Assembly (NCBI GenBank): GCA_001825565.1
Contig: MHXM01000135.1
Location: 14,232-20,821, forward strand
Source: Desulfuromonadaceae bacterium GWC2_58_13
GTDB taxonomy: Bacteria; Desulfobacterota; Desulfuromonadia; Desulfuromonadales; Trichloromonadaceae
DNA length: 6,590 nt
Reading direction: 5' to 3'
The notes under the pieces were generated by a model. The model saw only the letters and a list, made by a program, of their open reading frames with translations, ran no database searches and was not told where the DNA came from. This document shows positions 1 to 6,436 of the stretch, one piece after another (positions within the stretch are counted from its first letter, which is position 1; each line of letters opens with the position of its first letter). A program made the translations under genes and the position numbers.

Positions 1-649
1 TGTCGGCCATGATCTGGATTTCGACGTGACGGGGGCGTTCGCAATATTTCTCAATATAGACCTCGGGATTGCCGAATCCGGCCTGGGCCTCGGAACGGGC
101 GGCGGCAAAAGCGTTGGGAAGAGAAGCCGGAGAATGCACAATTTTCATGCCGCGGCCACCGCCGCCGGCGGTCGCCTTGATGATTACGGGATAACCGATT
201 TCGGCAGCGACCCGCTTGGCTTCGTCAGCGGTATGAACGCCCTCCTTGGTGCCGGGTAGGATCGGTACCCCGGCTTTGGTAACCGTCTGACGGGCGCTGA
301 TCTTGTCTCCCATCAGGCGCATGTTTTCGGGTGTCGGACCGATGAAAGTCAGACCGCAGTTGGCGCATATCTCGGCAAATTCGGCGTTTTCCGACAGAAA
401 ACCGTAGCCGGGGTGGATGGCATCGGCGTCGGTCACCTCGGCGGCGCTGATGATCGCCTTCATATTGAGATAACTTTTGGCGCTCGGTGCCGGACCGATG
501 CAGATACTTTCATCGGCCAGCTTTACGTGCAACGCCTCGCTGTCGACATCCGAATGCACCGCCACGGTTTTGATGCCGAGTTCCTTGCAGGCACGGATAA
601 TGCGCAAGGCGATCTCGCCACGGTTAGCGATGAGTATTTTATGAAACAT
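1..649 (-). CDS. accC: Biotin carboxylase subunit of acetyl-CoA carboxylase (5' part, cut by window edge)
   Basis: This is the ATP-dependent biotin carboxylase that carboxylates the biotin on AccB with bicarbonate, the first half-reaction of cytoplasmic acetyl-CoA carboxylase in fatty acid synthesis. The first 216 residues are visible and the rest lies beyond position 1 (the family is about 445-450 residues). The N-terminus MFHKILIANRGEIALRIIRA is the classic biotin carboxylase opening. The N-terminal domain contains HPGYGFLSENAEFA (about residues 79-92). The ATP-grasp domain begins near GDK (K116) and shows IKATAGGGGRGM (residues 157-168, K158), then EKY and RHVEIQ (H208). The ATG at 649 has a GGAG ribosome site six bases upstream. 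It follows accB after 86 bases, the usual accB-accC pairing. A pyruvate or propionyl-CoA carboxylase subunit is possible from this domain alone, but the accB neighbour makes accC much the best call. Confidence 0.96.
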   Translation of the reverse strand, partial: MFHKILIANRGEIALRIIRACKELGIKTVAVHSDVDSEALHVKLADESICIGPAPSAKSYLNMKAIISAAEVTDADAIHPGYGFLSENAEFAEICANCGLTFIGPTPENMRLMGDKISARQTVTKAGVPILPGTKEGVHTADEAKRVAAEIGYPVIIKATAGGGGRGMKIVHSPASLPNAFAAARSEAQAGFGNPEVYIEKYCERPRHVEIQIMAD

Positions 650-735
650 GGATAACTCCAATGTTTATTAGTGAAGACCGAGGTTTGGCATTAAAGTGAT
701 TCGAACAAACAACCGCCAATCAAAAATCACTGACC

Positions 736-1215
736 TTAAAGTCGTTCGACAATAAAGAGCGGATCGCCATATTCGACCGGTTTCGCGTTCTCCTTGCAGA
801 TTTCAATGATCTTGCACCGGAATTCGGCTTCGATTTCATTCATCAGCTTCATCGCCTCGACGATGCAAAGGATCTGCCCCTTCTCGACCACGGAACCAAC
901 CTCAACATACGACGGAGATTCCGGCGAAGGGGCCCGATAGAAGGTGCCAACGATGGGCGAGGTGATGGAATCACCCTTGGCCGGAGCCGGAGCGGCGGCG
1001 GGCGCTGAAACGGCAGACGCCGAGGCTGGGGCGGCGACCTGGGGAGCGGCCATCATCGGCTGAGCCAGATACTGCTGAGGAGCGGCGACCTGAACAAATT
1101 CAGTTTCCTTGCCGCGTTTGATAATGATTTTCTCGTCGGCGTTTTCCATTTCAAATTCGGTGATGTCGGTATCCGTCACCATTTTGATCAGAGTTCTAAG
1201 ATCTTTAATATCCAT
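736..1215 (-). CDS. accB: Biotin carboxyl carrier protein of acetyl-CoA carboxylase
   Basis: This small carrier holds the covalent biotin that AccC carboxylates and that the carboxyltransferase (AccAD, not in this window) uses to make malonyl-CoA. It has 159 residues, close to the family norm of about 150-160. Residues 1-40 form the conserved N-terminal segment (MDIKDLRTLIKMV, then ITEFEME and a basic stretch). Residues 44-80 are a flexible Ala/Pro-rich linker. Residues 83-159 form the biotinyl domain, with SPIVGTFYRAPSPESPSYVE and the biotinylation motif EAMKLMNEIEAE, where K123 is the modified lysine. I chose the ATG at 1215 because MDIKDLR matches the family start and an AGGAGG lies ten bases upstream. 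An in-frame start at 1338 would add 41 unlike residues and overlap the peptidase gene. A 71-base gap separates it from that gene. Confidence 0.97.
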   Translation of the reverse strand: MDIKDLRTLIKMVTDTDITEFEMENADEKIIIKRGKETEFVQVAAPQQYLAQPMMAAPQVAAPASASAVSAPAAAPAPAKGDSITSPIVGTFYRAPSPESPSYVEVGSVVEKGQILCIVEAMKLMNEIEAEFRCKIIEICKENAKPVEYGDPLFIVERL

Positions 1216-1225
1216 TAGTGTATTG

Positions 1226-1231
1226 CCTCCT
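1226..1231 (-). promoter_or_regulatory. Ribosome binding site of accB
   Basis: A consensus AGGAGG lies ten bases before the ATG at 1215. It decides the accB start in favour of the 159-residue form over the in-frame upstream ATG at 1338, which lies inside the end of the peptidase gene. Confidence 0.8.
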
Positions 1232-1286
1232 GATGTTATGTTGGCCACCTTGCCGGTGGACAGGATGACCGCATCCCGAAAACCGG

Positions 1287-2360
1287 TCAGACCGGCAGGG
1301 TTCGGAATCCTTTGGGAATGCGGGTCAGCCGGCGACAACCGCCGGCGGTCACCAGTACCGTATCCTCGATGCGTACTCCACCTACATCAGGGATATAAAT
1401 ACCGGGCTCAATAGTAAAAACCATCCCTTCCCGCGCCTCTTCTTCGGAACGGGTAGAAACAGCGGGGTACTCGTGCACTTCAAGACCAAGACCATGTCCG
1501 GTACCGTGCCCGAAATAATCACCAAAACCTTGTTCGTTTATGAACTGACGGGCAATCGCGTCAATCTCCCGGAGCGCAACCCCGGGAGACACCTTGTCAA
1601 TAGCGCGATCATGGGCTTCAAGAACAACATCGAATATTTCTCTTAGGCGAAAGGACACTTCACCGACAGCCAGGGTGACGGTTTCGTCGGAATGATAACC
1701 GTCCAGGCGACAGCCAAAATCGATGGTCACCAGTTCTCCAGACGCAATGGTCTTTTCGGAAGCGATCCCATGGGGAAGCGCCCCGCGAATGCCAGAGGCA
1801 ACGATGAAATCAAAGGCCTTTTCTTCGGCGCCGCGACGTTTGAGCGCGAACTCCAGAGCCAAGGCAATATCCCGCTCACGCGCTCCGGGATGGATTTCAC
1901 CGAGTATTTCTTCGAAACAATCAGCATTTAACGCTGCTGCACGCTCAAGAGCGTCGATTTCCGATTCATTTTTCAGGCACCGCAAAGACCTGATTTCGCG
2001 GGTCACCGGCACCCATTCGTGGGCACCTCCCTTCTCCATGAGTTCCCTGACCGTGGCATAGGCCAAAGTATCCGACTCGAAGCCGACCCGGACAGCGCCT
2101 TTTTCTGCAAGATACTCGAGAACACCGTCAATCTTAAGCCGGTACTCTCGAATATTGTCCGCCACAACCTGCTGACGGGCCTGGGTTGTATAACGGGAAT
2201 CTGTAAGGAAACCCGTTTCTTTGCCAACCACAACCAGAGCACCATCGGTGCCGGAAAACCCGGACAGATAACGGATATTCGGCAAATGAAAAAAGACAAA
2301 CGCATCCAGCGCGCATGTCTTGAAAAGTTTTTCTACCTGGGTGGTCTTCTTATTTATCAT
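1287..2360 (-). CDS. M24-family metallopeptidase, aminopeptidase P / Xaa-Pro dipeptidase type
   Basis: This is a predicted cytoplasmic two-metal peptidase that cleaves peptides next to proline. It has 357 residues, typical of the short bacterial aminopeptidase P/prolidase class. Residues about 8-120 form the creatinase-like N-terminal domain (IRYLSGFSGTDGALVV, then TDSRYTTQA). Residues about 130-350 form the pita-bread catalytic fold. All five expected metal ligands are visible: D214 (TIDFG), D225 (GYHSDE), H289 (HGTGHGLGLEVHE), E318 (TIEPGIY) and E332 (RIED). H285 and H296 fit the conserved active-site histidines. The domain layout and ligands suggest pepP or pepQ, but sequence alone does not settle Xaa-Pro aminopeptidase versus dipeptidase, so I give no symbol. 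It starts 22 bases after aroQ, and the leader before the ATG at 2360 is A/T-rich without a recognisable Shine-Dalgarno. No better in-frame start is visible. Translation may depend on readthrough from aroQ. Confidence 0.93.
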   Translation of the reverse strand: MINKKTTQVEKLFKTCALDAFVFFHLPNIRYLSGFSGTDGALVVVGKETGFLTDSRYTTQARQQVVADNIREYRLKIDGVLEYLAEKGAVRVGFESDTLAYATVRELMEKGGAHEWVPVTREIRSLRCLKNESEIDALERAAALNADCFEEILGEIHPGARERDIALALEFALKRRGAEEKAFDFIVASGIRGALPHGIASEKTIASGELVTIDFGCRLDGYHSDETVTLAVGEVSFRLREIFDVVLEAHDRAIDKVSPGVALREIDAIARQFINEQGFGDYFGHGTGHGLGLEVHEYPAVSTRSEEEAREGMVFTIEPGIYIPDVGGVRIEDTVLVTAGGCRRLTRIPKGFRTLPV

Positions 2361-2382
2361 AACAATATTTTACGCACAATAA

Positions 2383-2835
2383 TTATTCTTTTAATATAAC
2401 TGAAAATGCTTGTAATGCCAGACAATACCCGATCGCGCCAAGTCCACAAATCTGGCCAATGGCAACAGGTGCAACATAGGAGTGCTGACGGAAAGCTTCA
2501 CGAGCGTGAATATTTGACAGGTGAACTTCGATAACCGGGATATCCACGGCGGACAGAGCATCCCGAAGAGAAACGCTGGTATGCGTGAGCCCACCGGGAT
2601 TAATTATAATTCCATGAACTCTGTCCTGGCGGGCCTGGTGAATCCGGTCAATAAGCCTCCCCTCGTGATTGGACTGGTAAAATTCGAGTCCGAAACTCAG
2701 GTCGCTGCCCAATTTAATCAAATCACGATTGATGTCGTCAAGGGTCTTTGCACCATAAATACCCGGTTCGCGAATTCCCAGCAGATTCAGATTGGGCCCG
2801 TGAATGACCAGGATGTTTTTAATCGACGGGGTCAC
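2383..2835 (-). CDS. aroQ: 3-dehydroquinate dehydratase, type II
   Basis: The enzyme converts 3-dehydroquinate to 3-dehydroshikimate, step 3 of the shikimate pathway, and as a family forms cytoplasmic dodecamers. Its 150 residues match the type II family. Visible motifs are ILVIHGPNLNLLGIREPGIYG (residues 8-28; catalytic Y27 and the lid arginine R22), YQSNHEGRLID (53-63), IINPGGLTHTSVSLRDAL (77-94) with N79, and EVHLSNIHAREAFR (103-116) with H105 and R112. The start is a GTG at 2835 that overlaps the TGA of the roadblock gene by four bases (GTGA), with an AAGGA ribosome site nine bases upstream, so translation is probably coupled. The product of AroB, encoded two genes upstream, is the substrate of this enzyme. 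Confidence 0.97.
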   Translation of the reverse strand: MTPSIKNILVIHGPNLNLLGIREPGIYGAKTLDDINRDLIKLGSDLSFGLEFYQSNHEGRLIDRIHQARQDRVHGIIINPGGLTHTSVSLRDALSAVDIPVIEVHLSNIHAREAFRQHSYVAPVAIGQICGLGAIGYCLALQAFSVILKE

Positions 2836-3191
2836 GCCAAGGCTTCCTTCAGCTTGCCGGCGTCACGTGAGAGCAGATAGCGCCCCTTACCAAAATTGCC
2901 GTTGCTGTCAATCGTCAGTGCCACAAAATATTCTTCCGAGAGGATGCGGACCACAACGTAAAATCGTTCGGTGCGGATGGCAACCTCCTCCATGGCCCCG
3001 GTGTTGAGAATTTCTCCTGCTTTTTTGATTTCTTTCAGGATATTGGAGTATTCGACAGCAACCAGTTGCAGATCCACACCGTCACAGGGCTGAAAATACT
3101 GGTCAATGGCGATGCCGTCGTAGCCCATAAGTACGGCTCCGATTCCACCTCCGGTTTCCTCGACAAGAGCCTGAAGTATATTACTGAACAT
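2832..3191 (-). CDS. Roadblock/LC7 domain protein (MglB-like)
   Basis: This 119-residue protein consists of one roadblock/LC7 domain, the fold of MglB and of dynein light chain LC7, which typically dimerises and binds or regulates small Ras-like GTPases. Residues 1-15 (MFSNILQALVEETGG) form the opening helix. VLMGYDGIAID (20-30) is the first strand pair typical of the family. VAVEYSNILKEIKKAGEIL (44-62) is the central helix, and FYVVVRILSEEYFVALTID (77-95) gives the later strands. The ATG at 3191 is preceded by AGGAGG seven bases away and fits the domain start. A longer in-frame form from 3245 would lie inside the TPR gene. It overlaps the TPR gene by 11 bases and aroQ by four. No GTPase gene is in this window, so the partner and role are unknown. 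Confidence 0.88.
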   Translation of the reverse strand: MFSNILQALVEETGGGIGAVLMGYDGIAIDQYFQPCDGVDLQLVAVEYSNILKEIKKAGEILNTGAMEEVAIRTERFYVVVRILSEEYFVALTIDSNGNFGKGRYLLSRDAGKLKEALA

Positions 3192-4056
3192 GCGCCTCCC
3201 TCCTCTTGCTGATGGAATCGAGCCAATTAGCAAAGATATGAGCAATTGATCGACCGGCGGACTCGTCCGCGGAATTCGTTCCTGTCATGTCGGACGCTGC
3301 GATTGCAGCGTCAGGAACTGTTTCAAACGGCGAAGATTCCAGTTTGACCACTGCGGGAGCAGTAATCATATCAGGAATAAGTTCTTCCAAACCAACATCG
3401 GCAAGACGCTCCTTGAGCGCGATGAGCTTCTCCCTTAGAGACCCATTTTGTGGATCGGCACGCAACAGGTCGCGATAAACTTTTAACGCTTTTTCAGGAA
3501 ATCCCTGACGAATGTATATTTCGGCAATGGTTGCCGTCGAAATCGGCTCAGCCGATGTTCCCGAGGGTTCCGCTTCACCAGCGGATTTCTCAGCAATCCC
3601 AACGACAGAGGGACGCGCCACCGTTTCCATCTGCCTGGCAAGCACCGAAAGCAATTTTATCACGGAGCCATCATCGGGCTTGATACCGCGAGCCTGATCA
3701 AGAAGTTTCCGGGCCTCATCCAGGCGACCCCGTTGAATTCGAATTTTAGCCAACGATTTGAGTGCCGCCAGGTTTTTCCGATCCAGGGTCAGAGCCTTGT
3801 CGAATTCAGCCGCCGCTTCGTCGGAAAGGCCCTGCTGAGCCAACCCACGGCCATGGGCAACATACCCTGGGGGAAACGCCGGGTTTTGCATTATCCCCTT
3901 TTTAGCGATGCCAACAGCATCATCAAGCATCCCCATCTGCCGGTAAGCTTCACTGAGCGGCACAAAAATCGTGGAATAAGGATCTTTATCGAGGAGTTCG
4001 GTGTATGCCGCTATTTTCCCAAGAAGAGAACCCTGGTTGGCGTTGTCTGCCATCAT
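3181..4056 (-). CDS. TPR-repeat protein, cytoplasmic, function unknown
   Basis: This 291-residue protein has no signal peptide or membrane segment, so it is predicted to be a cytoplasmic scaffold. Residues about 11-129 contain consecutive TPR helix pairs (for example LSEAYRQMGMLDDAVGIAKK, GLAQQGLSDEAAAEFDKALT and LAKIRIQRGRLDEARKLLDQ). A polar linker at about 145-171 leads to a separate, well-formed TPR at 172-205 (IAEIYIRQGFPEKALKVYRD). A low-complexity Ala/Ser/Thr-rich stretch (about 225-268) is followed by a short terminal helix (SIAHIFANWLDSISKRR). The gene begins ATGATG: the first ATG (4056) overlaps the aroB TGA by four bases, and an AGGTG lies two bases before it, so the second ATG at 4053 is equally possible. 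It overlaps the roadblock gene downstream by 11 bases. The close pairing suggests the two proteins work together; no specific function can be read from the sequence. Confidence 0.85.
   Translation of the reverse strand: MMADNANQGSLLGKIAAYTELLDKDPYSTIFVPLSEAYRQMGMLDDAVGIAKKGIMQNPAFPPGYVAHGRGLAQQGLSDEAAAEFDKALTLDRKNLAALKSLAKIRIQRGRLDEARKLLDQARGIKPDDGSVIKLLSVLARQMETVARPSVVGIAEKSAGEAEPSGTSAEPISTATIAEIYIRQGFPEKALKVYRDLLRADPQNGSLREKLIALKERLADVGLEELIPDMITAPAVVKLESSPFETVPDAAIAASDMTGTNSADESAGRSIAHIFANWLDSISKRREAHVQ
3195..3204 (-). promoter_or_regulatory. Double ribosome binding site of the roadblock gene
   Basis: AGGAGG followed directly by GAGG lies just before the ATG at 3191, inside the last codons of the TPR gene. 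It supports the 119-residue start and suggests efficient initiation even without coupling to the upstream gene. Confidence 0.75.
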
Positions 4057-5153
4057 TTCACCTGTATTCCGGGATATTGGGAAAGTATCCGAGCAAAAAG
4101 ACTTTCCGGCGATCGGATGTCATGCATCGAACAATCGCCGATACCGTGATTAAGAACAAAACGAAGCATGCCATCCCTGACTTTTTTGTCCCGGCCCATA
4201 GCCGCAAGATAATCATCTAGAGGATGCGCAGGTGGCGTCGTGGGAAGTCCAAATTCTGTAATCAGTGAACGGATGGCCCCAACATCTTCTTGTGAGGCGA
4301 ATCCAAGCTCCATCGACAATTCGGCGGCGATCACCATGCCTATCGCCACCGCTTCACCGTGACAGATGACGCCATAACCGGCGAGGGTTTCTACGGCATG
4401 ACCAAAGGTGTGTCCATAATTGAGAATGGCCCTAAGCGAGCTTTCTTTTTCGTCAATTTCTACAACATTCGCCTTAATTTGGCAAGACCTCTTTACCGCC
4501 TGTATCAGCGCATCCGGCACCAGATCGAGAAGTTGATTTTTCTGCTCCGCGAGCCAACAGAAGAAGTCGCGATCCCTGATCACACCGTACTTGATAACTT
4601 CGGCCATGCCGGCGGCGAATTCGCGACGAGGCAGGGTGCGCAAGGTGGCCACATCGATATGCACATGACGGGGTTGGTAAAATGCACCGATCATGTTTTT
4701 GCCCAAAGGATGATTGACGGCAGTCTTGCCGCCCACGGAACTATCCACCTGGGAAAGCAGCGTGGTTGGGATCTGAGCAAAAGGAACGCCGCGAAGGTAA
4801 GTTGCAGCCGCAAATCCCGTGATATCTCCGACGACTCCGCCCCCCAGGGCCAACAAACCGCAATAACGGTCGAATCCACCCCGGATAAGAGAATCGTAAA
4901 TCAACTCAAGAGTTTGCAGGGTTTTGAATTGTTCACCCTCGGGGATCTCGATAACCGATGCTTGAAAACCCGATAATGACAGAGCATCGAGGACTGGTTC
5001 TCGATAAAATCCGGAAACCGTCGAATTCGTTACAATCGCCACCCTGCGGGGGAATTTCACCTCAACCAGCGCTTCACCGAGTCGAGTCATGATACCGTTG
5101 CCGATCCAGATAGGATAACTTCGGTCACCCAAACCAACATTGAGTTGTTCCAT
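4053..5153 (-). CDS. aroB: 3-dehydroquinate synthase
   Basis: The enzyme converts DAHP to 3-dehydroquinate using NAD+ and a divalent metal (zinc or cobalt), step 2 of the shikimate pathway. Its 366 residues are the usual length. Visible motifs are PEGEQFKTL (71-79), the NAD-binding GGGVVGDITGFAAATYLRG (104-122), PTTLLSQVDSSVGGKTAVN (129-147) and KNMIGAFYQP (152-161). The three metal ligands are E185 (AAGMAEVIKYG), H248 (NYGHTFGHA) and H265 (CHGEAVAIGM). The ATG at 5153 gives MEQLNVGLGDRSYPI, a normal family start; a GGAGAG lies ten bases upstream. It begins 42 bases after aroC, with no aroK between them, and its stop overlaps the TPR gene by four bases. Confidence 0.97.
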   Translation of the reverse strand: MEQLNVGLGDRSYPIWIGNGIMTRLGEALVEVKFPRRVAIVTNSTVSGFYREPVLDALSLSGFQASVIEIPEGEQFKTLQTLELIYDSLIRGGFDRYCGLLALGGGVVGDITGFAAATYLRGVPFAQIPTTLLSQVDSSVGGKTAVNHPLGKNMIGAFYQPRHVHIDVATLRTLPRREFAAGMAEVIKYGVIRDRDFFCWLAEQKNQLLDLVPDALIQAVKRSCQIKANVVEIDEKESSLRAILNYGHTFGHAVETLAGYGVICHGEAVAIGMVIAAELSMELGFASQEDVGAIRSLITEFGLPTTPPAHPLDDYLAAMGRDKKVRDGMLRFVLNHGIGDCSMHDIRSPESLFARILSQYPGIQVK

Positions 5154-5195
5154 CGTTTACAGTCTCTCCACATGAACCATCAAATCATTTCACAA

Positions 5196-6356
5196 TCAAA
5201 CGGTGCGAAGGTAGCTCCGATATCGTTCCAGACTCCACCTGATGTCTTCCATGGAATCCCCTCCGAATTTTTCAAGAACAGCTTCAGCCAGCGTGATGGC
5301 CACCACCGCCTCGGCGACGACCGCAGCGGCGGGGACAGCACAGACGTCAGAACGCTCGACGGTGGCCTTAAATGGGGCCTTACTTCGGATATCAACTGTT
5401 TCAAGGGGGTTGTACAAGGTTGGAATCGGTTTCATCGCGCCACGCACTACGATCGTCTCCCCGTTGGTCATCCCTCCCTCCAGACCACCGGCCCGATTGG
5501 TTTTTCGGAAGAACGCCCCATCCGCATAACCGATTTCGTCGTGGACTTTCGATCCCGGTCGACGAGCGGCTTCGAAGCCGGCCCCGACCTCAACGCCTTT
5601 AAAAGCCTGAATACTCATCAAGGCTCCGGCAAGACGGCCGTCCAGGCGACGATCCCAGTGAACATAACTGCCAATACCAGCAGGAGCACCAAGCACAACG
5701 ACCTCGACGACACCCCCCAGCGAATCGCCGGACTGCTTAGCTTGATCAATGGCGTCAATCATCCGTCGCTCGGCATCTGGATCAAAAGTCCGACAGGGAG
5801 ATTCTTCGCTCCGGGCATAACGTTCCCGACAATCGATTTCATCTCCCTGGGATCCAATTCCTGCAATCTCGACAACATAACCCATAACCTCAATCCCAAG
5901 ATCCCGGAGAAATTTCATGCAGAGCGCTCCAACGGCAACCCGAATGGCAGTCTCTCTGGCGCTGGACCGTTCGAGAATATTGCGAGCATCGTCATGATGA
6001 TATTTGATCATCCCACCCAGGTCGGCATGACCGGGTCTTGGATGCACAATCGCAATTCCCTCGATCCGATCCTCCGCATGAGGGGACATCTTCTTCTCCC
6101 AGTTCTCCCAATCCCGGTTTCGAATCGATAGGGTCACTGGCGACCCGAGGGTCTTACCCCAGCGCACGCCAGAGAGGAACTGTACCTGATCTTTTTCAAT
6201 CTGCATACGTCCTCCTCGGCCGTGTCCGAGTTGACGACGCGCAAGATGCCGATTGATGTCATCTTCAGACAATTCGACATTGGATGGGAACCCCTCTACA
6301 ATTGCCGTAAGGGCCTGGCCATGGGATTCTCCAGCGGTAAGGTATCTCAGCTTCAT
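5196..6356 (-). CDS. aroC: Chorismate synthase
   Basis: The enzyme converts 5-enolpyruvylshikimate-3-phosphate to chorismate with reduced FMN, the last step of the shikimate pathway. It has 386 residues, which fits the longer form of the family. The three family signatures are present: GESHG (9-13, with H12) followed by GHGRGGRMQIEKD (44-56), then ERSSARETAIRVA (129-141), and ERSDVCAVPAAAVVAEA (334-350). The second active-site histidine is H110 in HPRPGHADL. The ATG at 6356 gives the standard MKLRYLTAGESHG opening; a modest AGGT ribosome site lies eight bases upstream. The gene stands just downstream of a strong hairpin that separates it from the pilus secretin gene and is probably the first gene of the unit running through aroB and aroQ. 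Confidence 0.97.
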   Translation of the reverse strand: MKLRYLTAGESHGQALTAIVEGFPSNVELSEDDINRHLARRQLGHGRGGRMQIEKDQVQFLSGVRWGKTLGSPVTLSIRNRDWENWEKKMSPHAEDRIEGIAIVHPRPGHADLGGMIKYHHDDARNILERSSARETAIRVAVGALCMKFLRDLGIEVMGYVVEIAGIGSQGDEIDCRERYARSEESPCRTFDPDAERRMIDAIDQAKQSGDSLGGVVEVVVLGAPAGIGSYVHWDRRLDGRLAGALMSIQAFKGVEVGAGFEAARRPGSKVHDEIGYADGAFFRKTNRAGGLEGGMTNGETIVVRGAMKPIPTLYNPLETVDIRSKAPFKATVERSDVCAVPAAAVVAEAVVAITLAEAVLEKFGGDSMEDIRWSLERYRSYLRTV

Positions 6357-6380
6357 GTCATTTACCTACGATAAAGAAAC

Positions 6381-6420
6381 GATGACAAAAGGACAGGCCT
6401 TGGCCTGTCCTTTTGTCATC
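6381..6420 (-). terminator. Perfect inverted repeat, likely bidirectional-type terminator after pilQ
   Basis: Two 19-base arms (6381-6399 and 6402-6420) are exact reverse complements around a two-base centre; sterically this means about 18 base pairs with a four-base loop. The core is GGACAGGCC, flanked by AAAA on one side and TTTT on the other, as in rho-independent terminators that work in either direction. In minus-strand RNA the T run is only four long before GTCATC. It starts 17 bases past the secretin stop, but its 3' end is only 24 bases before the aroC start codon, so it would also lie in any aroC leader transcribed from upstream. Confidence 0.8.
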
Positions 6421-6436
6421 AAGTGGGAAAAATAAA

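Noticed and set aside
695..731. Seven-base inverted repeat AGTGATT/AATCACT in the accB-accC gap
   Set aside because: The arms are short and 23 bases apart with no T run after them; not a convincing terminator or operator.
1245..1259. Inverted repeat CCACC/GGTGG in the accB leader
   Set aside because: Five base pairs with a five-base loop and no T run; too small to support as a regulatory element.
1280..1297. Small hairpin (GCCGGT-CTG-ACCGGT then TTT in minus-strand sense) over the peptidase stop codon, a possible terminator
   Set aside because: The stem is only six pairs with one G-U, the loop is three bases and the T run is short; it overlaps coding sequence and could easily be chance.
1216..1338. 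N-terminal extension of accB from an in-frame ATG at 1338
   Set aside because: The extra residues do not match the family, overlap the peptidase gene, and a perfect AGGAGG supports the ATG at 1215.
3192..3245. N-terminal extension of the roadblock gene from an in-frame start at 3245
   Set aside because: The added 18 residues lie inside the TPR coding sequence, do not extend the domain, and the double ribosome site points to the ATG at 3191.
4359..4976. A 205-codon open frame on the plus strand opposite aroB
   Set aside because: It is antisense to a well-supported 3-dehydroquinate synthase with all metal ligands present; its translation looks like a shadow, with no recognisable motif.
5145..6131. 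A 328-codon open frame on the plus strand opposite aroC
   Set aside because: It lies almost entirely antisense to a clear chorismate synthase gene, its translation has no recognisable family or domain character, and long antisense frames are common opposite conserved G+C-rich genes.
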